Below, piece by piece: positions 18,196 through 27,781 of a DNA stretch of 64,000 bases. A program made the position numbers and the translations under genes. Source of the stretch: Rhodopirellula bahusiensis (lineage in GTDB: Bacteria; Planctomycetota; Planctomycetia; Pirellulales; Pirellulaceae); contig NZ_NIZW01000007.1 in the NCBI RefSeq assembly GCF_002727185.1, positions 248,001 to 312,000 of the forward strand, read 5' to 3'. The notes beneath the pieces are model-generated. The model had not been told where the DNA came from. It ran no database searches and saw only the letters and a list, made by a program, of their open reading frames with translations. Position 1 is the stretch's first letter. Each line of letters begins with the position of its first letter.

Positions 18196-19227
18196 TCAAG
18201 TTTTGTCGGCGATCAGAATGACTCGATCACCGATCTTGACCGGAACGCCTGTCACGGAGACTTCATCACCTTCGCTGATGTTTTTCTCGTCCGACTCGAG
18301 CCCCATGTCCACGGTTAGCATCTTGCCGCTCTTCGTTTTCAGTTTGACGACGCGGTGCTTTTCACCTCGGACCGTGGCGGCTTTGGTCGACTCAACGACG
18401 CCGCTGTACTGACTGCCGGATCGCTCAACCTTGTACATCCCGTGTTTTGGCAAATCGACTGCTGTCGCCACTAACACTTCTTTCTCGCCTCGTTTGACCA
18501 TCGGCCCGAAAAACGTGGCTTTGTCGTCCTTGAAAATCTGCAACCCGGTCGCGTGCCCTCCGAGGTCGATCCAGACATCTTTGCCGTCTTGCGATTTGAC
18601 CTGCATCATCAACGAGTACTCGTTGCCTCGCTGGACGGTTTTTCGATCGCGAATCGTGCCCGTCACTTCGCGTCGTTTCCCGCTCAAACCATCTTTCACC
18701 GACTGAGCGATCTTCGAAGGAGGAACTGCGTTTTTGGATGTGCTGCCCAGTTCCGAGTAGTCGTAGTTTTCGTACATGCCGTCACCGTCTTTGTCGTCAT
18801 AGGTGACGTACGCATCGCTCAAGTGGTCACCGTCGCTGTCGATGTACCGAGTCGATCGCTCATACGTCCCGTCTTCATCGCGATCCTCGTACGACACATA
18901 ACTTTCGTTGTAGTCCTCGCCATAAAAGGTGTCGGCGGGAATGATCAGTTGGTCGTTGTCTGAATCTCCGCTGGTGCGAGCATCTTCATACGAGAACACT
19001 TCGTCGTCCCAGCGTCCGATCGCCTCGTCGGTCGGGTTGTAGTCGTTGCCGTCGAACCATTCCGAGACGTCGTACCAAGCGTCGTCTTCGACTTTGCTGC
19101 CGCGGTCCTCCGGATCAAAGTCACCAGTCTGGGCCATGGCCACCGGAGTGCATGCCACCGGAAATGAAACGGCAGCGGTCGCGACCAATGAGCGAAGAAG
19201 TCGTTGTCGGCGATGAAGGAAAGTCAT
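18196..19227 (-). CDS. Exported protein with Asp-rich calcium-type repeats and two OB-fold-like domains
   Basis: A 343-aa protein beginning MTFLHRRQRLLRSLVATAA with a signal peptide ending near VAMAQ. The middle third is very acidic with loops of the type DSDNDQ, DRDEDGTY, DSDGDHLSD and DKDGDGMYE, which resemble calcium-binding DxDxDG loops (EF-hand or thrombospondin type 3-like). The C-terminal third has two related segments, each about 65 aa (starting near VTGTIRDRKTV and YSGVVESTKA), with the pattern of small beta-barrels of the bacterial OB type: GDEVSVTGVPVKIGDRVILIA. ATG 19227 is preferred to an upstream in-frame start because it starts the signal peptide. Function unknown; extracellular or periplasmic. 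Confidence 0.7.
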   Translation of the reverse strand: MTFLHRRQRLLRSLVATAAVSFPVACTPVAMAQTGDFDPEDRGSKVEDDAWYDVSEWFDGNDYNPTDEAIGRWDDEVFSYEDARTSGDSDNDQLIIPADTFYGEDYNESYVSYEDRDEDGTYERSTRYIDSDGDHLSDAYVTYDDKDGDGMYENYDYSELGSTSKNAVPPSKIAQSVKDGLSGKRREVTGTIRDRKTVQRGNEYSLMMQVKSQDGKDVWIDLGGHATGLQIFKDDKATFFGPMVKRGEKEVLVATAVDLPKHGMYKVERSGSQYSGVVESTKAATVRGEKHRVVKLKTKSGKMLTVDMGLESDEKNISEGDEVSVTGVPVKIGDRVILIADKT

Positions 19228-19553
19228 GGGGATGAGCCTTTCGTTTGAGTGGAAACAGCCCCGCATTCGACGGGGCGAGAGTCAATTCACTCACAAAAGA
19301 GGCAAAATGCGCGCCACCCAGCCCGTTCGCTTGAATTGGCTCGCCGACTCGGAGAGATCACTCGATCCCACTCCACGGCGGTCGCTCAACGATCATCCCC
19401 ATCGCCCAATTCCCCTCGAAACCCATCTCCAAAAGTCTGCTTCGCATCGGCATCCCTCATCAAATCATTAAAACAGACGGTTTGCCGTGAGCTGAAACGA
19501 TCGGTAGACTCCGGCGATCACGCCTTTTTTGTCGCTAACAAGAGATTGCGAGC
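19228..19553. other. Intergenic region between divergent genes
   Basis: Separates the divergent starts of the exported protein and the ACT-domain protein. It must contain both promoters, but I could not assign -35/-10 boxes with confidence and see no gene. Confidence 0.5.
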
Positions 19554-20066
19554 ATGAGCTTTGGTGCCGGTGCAGACACGCAATTCGATACGATGCGCGG
19601 TCGCGAATTTCCCGCGATTCGTCAATTCACGATCTTCCTCGAAAACCGAGTCGGGCAATTGCTCGAAGTCGTTCGCCGTTTCGAAGGGACCGGAATTCGA
19701 ATCGTGGCGTTGTCGATCAACGACGCGGCAGAATGTGCGTTCGTTCGGTTCTTGATCAGCGATGCAGACCGCGGTCGTGAAATTCTGGAACGAGCCGGGC
19801 TGGCGATCATCGAATCCGATTTGGTCGGAGTCGAACTGCCCGAGGGCCCGCAACCACCGCTCAGAGTTTGCACCGCACTTCTGCAGGCCGAACTCAACAT
19901 CATCCAGGCCTACCCGTTGTTCATGCGTCCACACGGCAAACCCGCCGTTGCGATCATGGTCGAGAACATCGACCTGGCGATGAAAACGTTGACTGAAAAA
20001 GGCTTTCGCATCATCACCGAAGATGACTTGGATGCGGACAACCTTCCGCCACAAGATATCTACTGA
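19554..20066 (+). CDS. ACT domain protein (two tandem ACT-like domains)
   Basis: A 170-aa protein. Residues about 22-80 (REFPAIRQFTIFLENRVGQL then the EVVRRFEGTGIRIVALSIND segment and onwards) follow the beta-alpha-beta pattern of an ACT domain, and residues about 95-155 repeat it (FMRPHGKPAVAIMVENIDLA, then EKGFRIITEDDL). ACT domains bind small ligands, commonly amino acids, and regulate enzymes. There is no catalytic domain here, so it is a free-standing sensor of unknown partner. It is followed by ferrochelatase on the same strand after a hairpin-containing 170-bp gap. Confidence 0.82.
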   Translation: MSFGAGADTQFDTMRGREFPAIRQFTIFLENRVGQLLEVVRRFEGTGIRIVALSINDAAECAFVRFLISDADRGREILERAGLAIIESDLVGVELPEGPQPPLRVCTALLQAELNIIQAYPLFMRPHGKPAVAIMVENIDLAMKTLTEKGFRIITEDDLDADNLPPQDIY

Positions 20067-20111
20067 GTCGAATCGCCCTCTCAGGCCAAACCGCACGATG
20101 GTTGATCACTC

Positions 20112-20205
20112 CGTACGATGGCCTTCCAAGGCCGTCGAAACCTATGCTGGCGACTTCCAACGGCCATCTGAATCAGGTTCGGCGACCTTGGAAGGCCATC
20201 GTACA
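20112..20205. repeat. Inverted pair of Rhodopirellula-type palindromic mini-repeats
   Basis: Left copy GTACGATGGCCTTCCAAGG (20113-20131) and right copy as its reverse complement (20186-20204), separated by about 54 bp. The left copy also contains the self-complementary core GGCCTT-CC-AAGGCC. A further relative is at 25885-25906. Lies between the ACT gene and hemH. Confidence 0.7.
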
Positions 20206-20239
20206 TCTCGTCCAACCGCCGCCTTCGTGATTTCCCTTC

Positions 20240-21295
20240 ATGAGTGAACTGCCTCCCTACGACTCGTTCTTGCTGGTTTCCTTCGGTGGCCCGGAGGGAC
20301 AAGACGACGTGATGCCGTTTCTCGAAAACGTGTTGCGAGGAAAAAACGTGCCGCGTGAGCGCATGTTGGAAGTTGCCGAACACTACAAACACTTTGGCGG
20401 TGTCAGCCCGATCAACCAGCAAAACCGTCAGCTCATCGCGGCATTGCAAAAACGATTTGACGCCAACGGAATCGACTTGCCGATCTATTGGGGCAATCGG
20501 AACTGGGATCCATACTTTGCCAACACGCTTCGCCAAATGAAGTCGGATGGCAAGAAGCGATCGCTGGCGTTTTTCACCAGCATGTTCAGCAGCTACAGCG
20601 GATGTCGCCAGTACCGCGAAAACATCATCCAGGCTCGCGAAGAAGTCGGCGAGGGAGCTCCTTTGGTTGAGAAGGTCCGCATGGGGTTCAACCACCCGGG
20701 ATTCATCTCGGCGATGGCGGACAACGTTTCCAAGGCGGCCCAGACAATCGGTGCGTCGCCCGCGGAAACCAAGGTGTTGTTCACCGCCCACAGCATTCCA
20801 ATGGGAATGGCTGACAACTGTGATTACGAAAAGCAGCTTCAAGAATCCTGTCGCTTGGTTGCGGACGCCAGCGGCGCGACGGATTGGGAATTGGTGTACC
20901 AAAGTCGCAGCGGCCCACCGTCGCAGCCTTGGTTGGAACCCGATGTTCTGGACGCGATCGCCGAAATGGATGACGCGAAAAAGCTGGGCTCGTTGGTAAT
21001 TTTGCCGATTGGTTTTGTCAGCGACCACATGGAAGTGCTGTTTGACTTGGACGAGGAAGCGGCCCAGCTTTGCCAGGAACGTGGCATCAAGATGGCGCGG
21101 GCCTCATCGGCGGGCACCCACCCTGATTTCGTCGAAATGATCTGCGGTTTGGTCCGGGAACGGCTGGGTATTTCGAGCGAAAAACCCGCTTTGGGCGACC
21201 TGGGTGCCTGGCACGACGTCTGCCCGCAGGATTGCTGCCTGTACACGCCTCGCAGGCCTCCGATGACCGGTGGGCGACCGGTTCAAGCCAATTGA
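20240..21295 (+). CDS. hemH: Ferrochelatase
   Basis: Inserts ferrous iron into the porphyrin at the end of haem synthesis. The 351-aa protein starts PPYDSFLLVSFGGPEG and has FGGVSPINQQNRQL, YWGNRNWDPY, the catalytic His in LFTAHSIPMGM, VYQSRSGPPSQPWLEPDVLD and the metal/porphyrin-binding GFVSDHMEVLFDLDEEA. Length and motifs are those of a full ferrochelatase. Whether it uses protoporphyrin or coproporphyrin cannot be told from these motifs. It is followed by a hairpin-rich intergenic region. Confidence 0.94.
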   Translation: MSELPPYDSFLLVSFGGPEGQDDVMPFLENVLRGKNVPRERMLEVAEHYKHFGGVSPINQQNRQLIAALQKRFDANGIDLPIYWGNRNWDPYFANTLRQMKSDGKKRSLAFFTSMFSSYSGCRQYRENIIQAREEVGEGAPLVEKVRMGFNHPGFISAMADNVSKAAQTIGASPAETKVLFTAHSIPMGMADNCDYEKQLQESCRLVADASGATDWELVYQSRSGPPSQPWLEPDVLDAIAEMDDAKKLGSLVILPIGFVSDHMEVLFDLDEEAAQLCQERGIKMARASSAGTHPDFVEMICGLVRERLGISSEKPALGDLGAWHDVCPQDCCLYTPRRPPMTGGRPVQAN

Positions 21296-21349
21296 TGCGG
21301 CGGCTAGAATCAGCGACGAACCATCTAGGCAGGTAAGCAGGAACGATTG

Positions 21350-21435
21350 GGAATGCCCCGTCAATTGATTGGGCATGACCCGCGTGAGCCGATTGGGCAT
21401 TTGCCCGGTTGCACGAGGGGACCGTGGCTCACGCC
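21350..21435. repeat. Hairpin-rich intergenic repeat
   Basis: Contains GCGTGAGCC (21382-21390) pairing with GGCTCACGC (21426-21434), and inside it GGGCA-TT-TGCCC; the word GATTGGGCAT is repeated at 21367 and 21391. It lies between hemH and the Dabb gene and could act as a transcript-end structure. Confidence 0.55.
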
Positions 21436-21552
21436 AAACGGCTCCTTTGTCCAAAGCCCCTTGCCTGGCTGCTTCGATTTCCGCCACGCCGACTTCGTTT
21501 TCATTTCCACGAAGCAGCGTTCCAGTCCTTTTTTCGATCCTTCGTGAGCACC

Positions 21553-21864
21553 ATGCCCCGACTCGCCCACCAAGTCTTTTTCACGACCAAAGACCGCAGC
21601 GACGAAACTATCAACGCGTTGTTGGACGATTGCCAAACCTACTTGAACGACCATCCTGGTTTGATCGGCTTCGCCGTGGGACGCTGCGAGCCCGATTACG
21701 ATCGCCCGGTCAACATGGACTTTGATGTGGTTCTGCACACGGTCTTTGAAAACCGAGCCGCCCACGATGTCTACCAAACGGCACCTCGCCACCTAGAATT
21801 CATCGAACGTCAAAAACCCAATTGGGCCGAAGTTCGCGTGTTCGATTCCAACCTTCGCGACTGA
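21553..21864 (+). CDS. Dabb family protein (stress-responsive alpha/beta barrel)
   Basis: A 103-aa protein: LAHQVFFTTKDRSDETINAL at the start, PGLIGFAVGRC, MDFDVVLHTVFENRAAHDVY, then HLEFIERQKPNWAEVRVFD. This is the ferredoxin-like, dimeric alpha/beta-barrel (Dabb) pattern, found in stress proteins and some monooxygenase-like enzymes. ATG 21553 is chosen because it begins the first beta strand; the open frame extends upstream but through a repeat. It is followed by the peroxiredoxin gene 68 bp downstream, which fits a stress role but does not prove one. Confidence 0.78.
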   Translation: MPRLAHQVFFTTKDRSDETINALLDDCQTYLNDHPGLIGFAVGRCEPDYDRPVNMDFDVVLHTVFENRAAHDVYQTAPRHLEFIERQKPNWAEVRVFDSNLRD

Positions 21865-21932
21865 GTTCTTCCCACTCAGTTCGTTCAGCATTCACCACCA
21901 CTTTTCACTCTTTTTAAAAAGCAAGCATCACC

Positions 21933-22529
21933 ATGAGTGTTTTGGTCACCCAAAAAGCCCCTGACTTCACCGCCACCGCTGTCATGCCCGACGGCACGTT
22001 CAAAGACGACTTCAAGTTGTCTGACTACGAGGGCAAATACGTCCTGCTGTTCTTCTGGCCACTCGACTTCACATTCGTTTGCCCGACGGAAATCATCGCG
22101 TTCAGCGACCGTGCCAAAGACTTCGAAACCCTCGGTGTGAACATCATCGGCGTTTCGATCGACAGCCATTTCACGCACTTGGCCTGGACCAACACGGCTC
22201 GCAACGAAGGCGGAATCGGCAAGACCGAGTACCCATTGGTTGCCGATTTGAACAAGCAAATTTCGCGTGACTACGACGTGCTGCTCGATGGCGGCGTCGC
22301 TCTGCGTGGTTTGTTCTTGATCGACCAAGAAGGCGTTGTGCGTCACCAAGTCGTCAACGACTTGCCACTCGGCCGCAGCGTCGATGAAGCGTTGCGAATG
22401 GTCAAAGCCCTTCAGTACTTCGAAACCAACGGTGAAGTCTGCCCGGCCAACTGGCAGGAAGGCTCCCGTACAATCAAAGCCGACGTCGAAGGCAGCAAAG
22501 AGTTCTTTGGCGCCGAATACAAAAGCTAA
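21933..22529 (+). CDS. 2-Cys peroxiredoxin (AhpC/Prx1 type)
   Basis: Reduces hydrogen peroxide and organic peroxides. The 198-aa protein has the peroxidatic Cys in [19 protein letters not shown] and the resolving Cys in [19 protein letters not shown] near the C-terminus, so it is a typical 2-Cys enzyme. Other landmarks: [46 protein letters not shown] and [15 protein letters not shown]. The start ATG follows a short AT-rich leader. A conserved hypothetical gene follows after 21 bp and is likely cotranscribed. Confidence 0.93.
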   Translation: MSVLVTQKAPDFTATAVMPDGTFKDDFKLSDYEGKYVLLFFWPLDFTFVCPTEIIAFSDRAKDFETLGVNIIGVSIDSHFTHLAWTNTARNEGGIGKTEYPLVADLNKQISRDYDVLLDGGVALRGLFLIDQEGVVRHQVVNDLPLGRSVDEALRMVKALQYFETNGEVCPANWQEGSRTIKADVEGSKEFFGAEYKS

Positions 22530-22550
22530 GAAAGCAACCGAGCACCTCCC

Positions 22551-23258
22551 ATGTGGCAATTTCAAGATTTCGCGGCACCGACTCCAGGCTCCGCTTGTGA
22601 CCAGAACGCTGGCCAGTGCTACACCGCGCACTGGAACGCGGACGGTCATGACTGGGTTTGCCACACCGCGGGTGGTTCAAAGGGGATCAGCCTCGGCGAT
22701 CCCGATGGTTCGCTGCACGTGAACTTGTTGCCCGTTGGCGATGACACGCTTCCCGTCGCGACGGAGCAATCCGTTCGCGGCGACGTTTGGAACGTGACGC
22801 TCCCGCAAGGCGACAATCAATACTCGCTTCGCTTGGCTCTCCGCGTGATCGAAGCGACTGAAACACGATTGGTGATCGAACCCACGCTTTCGATTCAAAC
22901 GCTTTTGCTCGACACACACCCCACCTTGGACCTCACTGCCTTGGGTGATTGTGGCGTGATATTCGACGAAGGCGACACGCTGGGTGACGGCAGCCCACCG
23001 ATTTCGACCGTCCAATTGCATGGCGAAACGGGATCGGTTGCCGTTCTCTTGGCACCCACTGACGCTCCCTTCACGACCGATTTGCGTCGCGAAGGGCATC
23101 TTCAACTGCGTTTGTTTGGCGAATTCCTTGAAAAAGGTGTGATCCGCAAGGCTCGCCCCTGGATCGTGCTGGATCGTTCCAAACAGGGCGTTTCTGAGTC
23201 AGAACTTCAGGCGTATCTGAAACGATTGTGCGAAACGCCGCTGCCTTTGACGGCATAA
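22551..23258 (+). CDS. Hypothetical protein, predicted beta-rich
   Basis: A 235-aa protein with no family I recognise. It has no signal peptide or membrane segment. The sequence alternates short hydrophobic strands and turns (GDVWNVTLPQGDNQYSLRLA, TRLVIEPTLSIQTLLLDTHP, SVAVLLAPTDAPF, GHLQLRLFGEFLEKGVIRKA), suggesting an all-beta domain, with the short C-terminal helix SESELQAYLKRLCE. It starts 21 bp after the peroxiredoxin stop codon, so the two are probably one operon. A role linked to oxidative stress is only suggested by position. Confidence 0.65.
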   Translation: MWQFQDFAAPTPGSACDQNAGQCYTAHWNADGHDWVCHTAGGSKGISLGDPDGSLHVNLLPVGDDTLPVATEQSVRGDVWNVTLPQGDNQYSLRLALRVIEATETRLVIEPTLSIQTLLLDTHPTLDLTALGDCGVIFDEGDTLGDGSPPISTVQLHGETGSVAVLLAPTDAPFTTDLRREGHLQLRLFGEFLEKGVIRKARPWIVLDRSKQGVSESELQAYLKRLCETPLPLTA

Positions 23259-23363
23259 GCCAGCGTTTTTGGGCCTCCGGGCTCGCTCGTGCATTGAGTT
23301 TGGCTTTTCAAGAACGCGTCGGGCGGCAAGAATAGCGGGCTTCCCCACCCGCCTCCCTTCTGA

Positions 23364-25847
23364 TTGGCCGACAATTCAGTGGAACGCCGACTCTTTTCGT
23401 TCATCCTCTCGTCGATGGCGTTTTTCCTGATTTACATGTCCCTTCGGACCATGTTCGCGCCACCGCTGCCCCCTGAGGAAGACCTGGCTGCGGAAGTCGA
23501 CGGCGAATCCGTCGAACCGGCCGAAGACTTGGTCGCCGACACCGAAGTGGATGCGACTGAAACCAGCGACGGTGAAGAAGCCACCGAAGAAGATGCGGAT
23601 GCGGTCGAGCGTCCGGACGCGCCGACATGGTCCACACTCGGATCGATGGATCCAGCCAGCGGCTACGTGATGTTGGTCACGTTGAACAGTCGCGGCGGAG
23701 GGATCGAACGGATTGAGCTGACCGAACGCAAAGAAAATGGTCGCCTGAAATACCGACGTGTCGATGTTCGATCGGGTTACCTCGGTTACTTGGCCGCGGA
23801 CCCCGCCGCCACCGACCTCGGAATTCGAGTCAACGTCGTCGGCCCAGGTACTCCCGCCGATTTGGCAAAAGCGACAGGCGTGCAGGGCGGTTTGAAGCCA
23901 GGCGACATCATCACCGGTTTCAACAATGCCAACGTCAACAACCTGTCATCGCTTCGCGAAGCGATGTTGGAAACCAAGCCGGATGAAACCGCCACGATCA
24001 CGGTCCTGCGAAATGGCAAGTCGATCGACTTCAAAACGACGTTGGCCGAACATCCGCTGGATCTAGTTCGCTTGGCCGAACACGGTGGAGATGACGAAGT
24101 CGCGGGCAACCTTTCTCGGCTGTCATGCCTGCTGACGGTGGGACGCGTCGGACGCCGTGAAATCCAGTCGGGCGAAAAGACAATCGAAGGAATGGTCGAC
24201 ACGGGCGACTTGATCTGGGATGCCTCACAAGATGGAGCCAAGGTTTCCTATGAATTGCAATTGTCCGACTCCGAGATGGAGCCGGCTTCCGGCAAATCGG
24301 TGTCACTGCAACGCACTTACTCGCTGCAACCCGACAGCTACTCGTTGGACATGGACGTTCAGATCGACAACCGTGCCGATGAGGCACAAGAACTTGCCTA
24401 CCGGATCGAAGGTGCCAATGGCATCACTTTGGAAGGCTGGTGGTACAGCAACAAAATCAGTCCCAACTGGGGCGGCTCAGCCGCTCGCGATGTCGTTTAC
24501 AAAACCACCGCCGAAGGCCACGAATTAGTTTCCGGTTACGCATTGCTAAAACGGGCTAAGAATCCTTCGGAAGCGAATGACCAAACCTTGTTCGCGCCCG
24601 ATTCCGCACCACCGGCTCGCAACCTGAGTTACATCGGTGTCGATGCTCAGTACTTCACGGTCGCGATGCTGCCGCCGGAAGGACAGGAATCGCTCAAGAC
24701 GTTCCGACGCGCGGCCGCCAATATCGTCGCGGATCCGAACACCGTTCCTGAGAACCAAGAGAAGGCAGTCAATACAAGCTTCTATCTCGACAGTGCGATC
24801 GCTGACGTGCCTCCCGGATCATCGCTCAAACAATCGTTGCGACTGTTTGCCGGCCCTAAGCAACCCGACGTCATGGAAGCCTACGGGCTGGGCGACTGCA
24901 TCTACTACGGTTGGTTCTCATTCGTTGCCAAACCACTCGGCGGCTTGCTGCACATTTTCTCCAACGTCGGCAACTACGCGCTTGCGATTGTGCTGCTGAC
25001 ACTCTGCGTTCGTGGCCTGATGTTCCCGCTCTCTCGCAAGGCGGCGATCAACGCTCAACGAATGCAAGAGTTGGCACCGGAACTGAAGAAGATCGCCGAG
25101 AAACACAAAGACGACATGGAGGCTCGCGTCCGAGCCCAACGAGAACTTCAGCAGCGTGTCGGGTTCAATCCGATGGCAGGCTGTGCCCCGATGTTCCTGC
25201 AGTTGCCCATCTTCATCGGCTTGTACCGGACGCTGTCCGTCGACATCGAATTGCGACAAGCCGCGTTCGCGTCGTGGACCACCTGGGCGTCCAACTTGGC
25301 CGCTCCAGACATGATGTATTACTGGGGCGACTGGATGTGGGACTACTTGGCTGGTCGCGGAACCGGTTGGTTGGGTCCGTACTTCAACTTGCTGCCAATG
25401 ATTGTGGTCTCGCTGTTCTTGGCTCAGCAAAAGATGTTCATGCCACCGGCAACGGACGAGCAAACTGCGATGACGCAAAAGATGATGAACTACATGACAC
25501 TGGTCATGGGTTTGTTCTTCTTCCGCGTTCCAGCCGGTTTGTGCGTCTACTTCATCACCAGCAGTCTGTGGGGCATCGGCGAACGGATCTTGGTCAAGAA
25601 AACGTTGCCGTCCAAGCCACACTTTGATCCCGCGATGCTGCAAGGCGGCGATGGAAACGGGACCGTCCAGGGAGCGGTGAATTCGGGCGGAAGATCAGGC
25701 GGTGGAAACGGCAAGGATGGCGACCCCAAGAAACCGAGCTTGAGTGACATGATTCGTCAACGAATTGCTCCCGAAGAAGAAGCGGCCCCGCTTCCCAAGA
25801 ATCGCAAACGACCACCGTCGAAGGGTTCGGGCAAAAAGCGTCGCTAG
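23364..25847 (+). CDS. yidC: Membrane protein insertase YidC with PDZ insertion
   Basis: Inserts and folds inner-membrane proteins. The 827-aa chain is much longer than usual (about 550). TM1 (residues 11-27) is followed by a very acidic linker (about 35-90), then the periplasmic domain. Inside that domain, residues about 140-225 read as a PDZ domain: carboxylate loop [25 protein letters not shown] and [19 protein letters not shown]. The core YidC membrane domain follows ([74 protein letters not shown]), ending in a basic tail [20 protein letters not shown] 23364 is the only plausible start before TM1. Confidence 0.92.
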   Translation: MADNSVERRLFSFILSSMAFFLIYMSLRTMFAPPLPPEEDLAAEVDGESVEPAEDLVADTEVDATETSDGEEATEEDADAVERPDAPTWSTLGSMDPASGYVMLVTLNSRGGGIERIELTERKENGRLKYRRVDVRSGYLGYLAADPAATDLGIRVNVVGPGTPADLAKATGVQGGLKPGDIITGFNNANVNNLSSLREAMLETKPDETATITVLRNGKSIDFKTTLAEHPLDLVRLAEHGGDDEVAGNLSRLSCLLTVGRVGRREIQSGEKTIEGMVDTGDLIWDASQDGAKVSYELQLSDSEMEPASGKSVSLQRTYSLQPDSYSLDMDVQIDNRADEAQELAYRIEGANGITLEGWWYSNKISPNWGGSAARDVVYKTTAEGHELVSGYALLKRAKNPSEANDQTLFAPDSAPPARNLSYIGVDAQYFTVAMLPPEGQESLKTFRRAAANIVADPNTVPENQEKAVNTSFYLDSAIADVPPGSSLKQSLRLFAGPKQPDVMEAYGLGDCIYYGWFSFVAKPLGGLLHIFSNVGNYALAIVLLTLCVRGLMFPLSRKAAINAQRMQELAPELKKIAEKHKDDMEARVRAQRELQQRVGFNPMAGCAPMFLQLPIFIGLYRTLSVDIELRQAAFASWTTWASNLAAPDMMYYWGDWMWDYLAGRGTGWLGPYFNLLPMIVVSLFLAQQKMFMPPATDEQTAMTQKMMNYMTLVMGLFFFRVPAGLCVYFITSSLWGIGERILVKKTLPSKPHFDPAMLQGGDGNGTVQGAVNSGGRSGGGNGKDGDPKKPSLSDMIRQRIAPEEEAAPLPKNRKRPPSKGSGKKRR

Positions 25848-25884
25848 CCATCGGCCGGATCTAGTCTCTGCCCGAATAACCGTA

Positions 25885-25906
25885 CGACGGACTTCCAAGT
25901 CCGTCG
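25885..25906. repeat. Perfect 22-bp palindromic mini-repeat
   Basis: CGACGGACTT-CC-AAGTCCGTCG, a perfect hairpin after yidC and before the convergent CAP gene; same family as 20112-20205 (TAC then CGAYGG NNTTCCAANN). It may act as a bidirectional terminator. Confidence 0.7.
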
Positions 25907-25968
25907 AAGCAGACGACCTCTGGCAACTTCAAGTTTTTCCAAGCTTTGCAATCCTGAAAATCGGATCG

Positions 25969-25981
25969 GGGCAGGGCAGGG
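25969..25981 (+). repeat. Double KOPS-type motif GGGCAGGGCAGGG
   Basis: Plus-oriented, intergenic, 8 bp from the 3' end of the CAP gene, preceded by TCGG as in several other copies. Confidence 0.7.
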
Positions 25982-25988
25982 CGGAGCT

Positions 25989-26729
25989 TCACTCAGCCAC
26001 TTCCCAGCCGTCCTTGGTCAGAATCAGTTCCATCGATTCGTCCACCGTTTTTGCATCCAATCCATCGACTCGGAATGTCGTTGGAAAACAGCGTTTCATG
26101 CTCACGGTGGTCCGAGGTGGCATCTCGAAATCATCGACACTCTCGTTGGTTTCGATTGACAAGGTTTTGGCCTTGCCGGACCGGTTCAACACCGAGATCT
26201 CGATCTGAGCGGACTTGGGCCGGCCGAACAAATGGACGGCGTAGTAAGTCGTTTGATCCGTCGTTGCGACAGCCACACCCGTTTGCGTGATGTGCTTGGC
26301 CACGATGTTCTCGTGGTGCGGCGGCGAGTCGATCCATCCCTGCACGAAGATGTCAATCAAACTCTCCGCGGTGACTTCGCCAGTGTTGGTTCGATAGGCA
26401 ATGTTTTCTCTCACGACGCAGTACTCATAACCGGCCTCCTTGGCTCGCTGAGCCGGCGTCTTCCCATCAGCGTGATGGCCATACTTGCCTGACTCAGCCA
26501 TGAACGCCGCGAATTTTTTCGCGGTGGCCTGCAGCTCGTCGTCTAGCTCCAACCGACGAAGCTCCTTCTTTTCGCGGTAGTCGTTGATCTGCTTGACGAT
26601 CGCTTCCTCAACTTGTGTGACCAGTTGGCCATTGTCCTTGGACTCGGCCTCAACGGTCCTCGCTTCCTCCTGCGCCATCAACGGAGCGACCAACAACAAC
26701 TGTCCCAATACGAGCCATCCACGCACAAC
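25989..26729 (-). CDS. Exported CAP (SCP/PR-1-like) domain protein
   Basis: A secreted protein of about 246 aa: signal peptide GWLVLGQLLLVAPLMAQ, then a CAP domain, residues about 35-160: QINDYREKKELRRLELDDEL, KKFAAFMAESGKYGHHADG, VVRENIAYRTNTGEVTAES, then VQGWIDSPPHHENIV and TGVAVA. The HH...E...H set matches the CAP cavity residues. The C-terminal 80 residues form a separate domain of unknown type. An in-frame GTG two codons upstream is possible, but AGGAG stands 8 bases before the GTG at 26729, which favours that start. Role unknown; CAP proteins are extracellular and often bind lipids or cell wall. Confidence 0.82.
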   Translation of the reverse strand, partial: VVRGWLVLGQLLLVAPLMAQEEARTVEAESKDNGQLVTQVEEAIVKQINDYREKKELRRLELDDELQATAKKFAAFMAESGKYGHHADGKTPAQRAKEAGYEYCVVRENIAYRTNTGEVTAESLIDIFVQGWIDSPPHHENIVAKHITQTGVAVATTDQTTYYAVHLFGRPKSAQIEISVLNRSGKAKTLSIETNESVDDFEMPPRTTVSMKRCFPTTFRVDGLDAKTVDESMELILTKDGWEVAE

Positions 26730-26899
26730 CACCACTCCTTCACGAAGAACTGAAACGCCAAACTGCTTGAAGTGGCCGATGCAATCATCATGCCCATTTC
26801 ACCACGATCTTCATCAAGTTGGTAAAACGTGTCGCAATCTCAGCCCGCCGCGAACGTTTGGCTCGCCAATCACTGATTTGACACACCACCCACATCAAC

Positions 26900-27640
26900 A
26901 TGCGAATTCAAGCTCCCTCCTTCGTTGATCTCGACACGCCCACCGGTCCAATGCGGACGCATCTGTTCCGCCCGGACGGTCCCGGCCGCTATCCCGGCGT
27001 GATTCTCTACAGCGAGATTTATCAAATGACGGCGCCGATCGCTCGGACGGCGGCGGTGCTGGCGGGACATGGTTTGCTGGTAGCTGTTCCCGATGTCTAT
27101 CACGAGTACACCGAATTGGGCGAATCCTTCGCTTATGACAAAGAGGGCACCGATCGCGGAAACAATCTGAAGATCGAAAAAGTGATCTCCGCCTACGACG
27201 CCGACGCACGATCCGTCATCGACTTCTTCGTTGACGATGAGGGCTGCACGGGAAAAGTCGGATCCGTCGGCATCTGCCTGGGCGGCCACCTGGCGTTTCG
27301 CGCCGCGATGAACAAAGAGGTTCGGGCTGGCGTGTGTTTCTACGCCACCGACATCCACAAGCGAAGTCTCGGCAAAGGCATGAATGACAACAGCCTCGAT
27401 CGCATCCCCGAGATTCAGGCTGAGATGATGATGATCTGGGGACGCCAAGACCCTCACATCCCCGCCGAAGGCCGCCGGATGATCTACGACGCCATGTCCG
27501 CGGCAAACGTCAGCTTCTCGTGGCATGAGTTCAATGGCGAGCACGCCTTCATGCGAGACGAAGGGCATCGCTACGACCCCGAAATCGCATTGCTGCTCAA
27601 CTCGATGGCCTGTCAGCACCTCAACCGTCATCTGCGGTAG
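26900..27640 (+). CDS. Dienelactone hydrolase family protein
   Basis: Alpha/beta hydrolase of 246 aa with the dienelactone hydrolase Cys nucleophile: VGSVGICLGGHLAFRAAM (GxCxGG), acid residue in MMIWGRQDPHIPAEGR and catalytic His in FNGEHAFMRDEGHRYDP. YSEIYQMTAPIARTAAVLAG gives the oxyanion region. The natural substrate is not known; these enzymes cleave lactones or small esters. It starts divergent from the CAP gene and precedes aspS. Confidence 0.87.
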   Translation: MRIQAPSFVDLDTPTGPMRTHLFRPDGPGRYPGVILYSEIYQMTAPIARTAAVLAGHGLLVAVPDVYHEYTELGESFAYDKEGTDRGNNLKIEKVISAYDADARSVIDFFVDDEGCTGKVGSVGICLGGHLAFRAAMNKEVRAGVCFYATDIHKRSLGKGMNDNSLDRIPEIQAEMMMIWGRQDPHIPAEGRRMIYDAMSAANVSFSWHEFNGEHAFMRDEGHRYDPEIALLLNSMACQHLNRHLR

Positions 27641-27781
27641 CGTGCGGAGAATCGTCCCACTTACGAAAGAGCGAGGATCGCGTATCCTTTGCGGTTCATT
27701 TTCGCGAATATCGAAACCATCCATCAGCCTTTGATGGGCCGTTTCGTTGCTTTTTCCCCTCGAACCCTTTGATTTCGACCC

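Noticed and set aside
21841-21864. tRNA-like GTTCGATTCC word
   Set aside because: It is in the last codons of the Dabb gene and no cloverleaf can be drawn around it.
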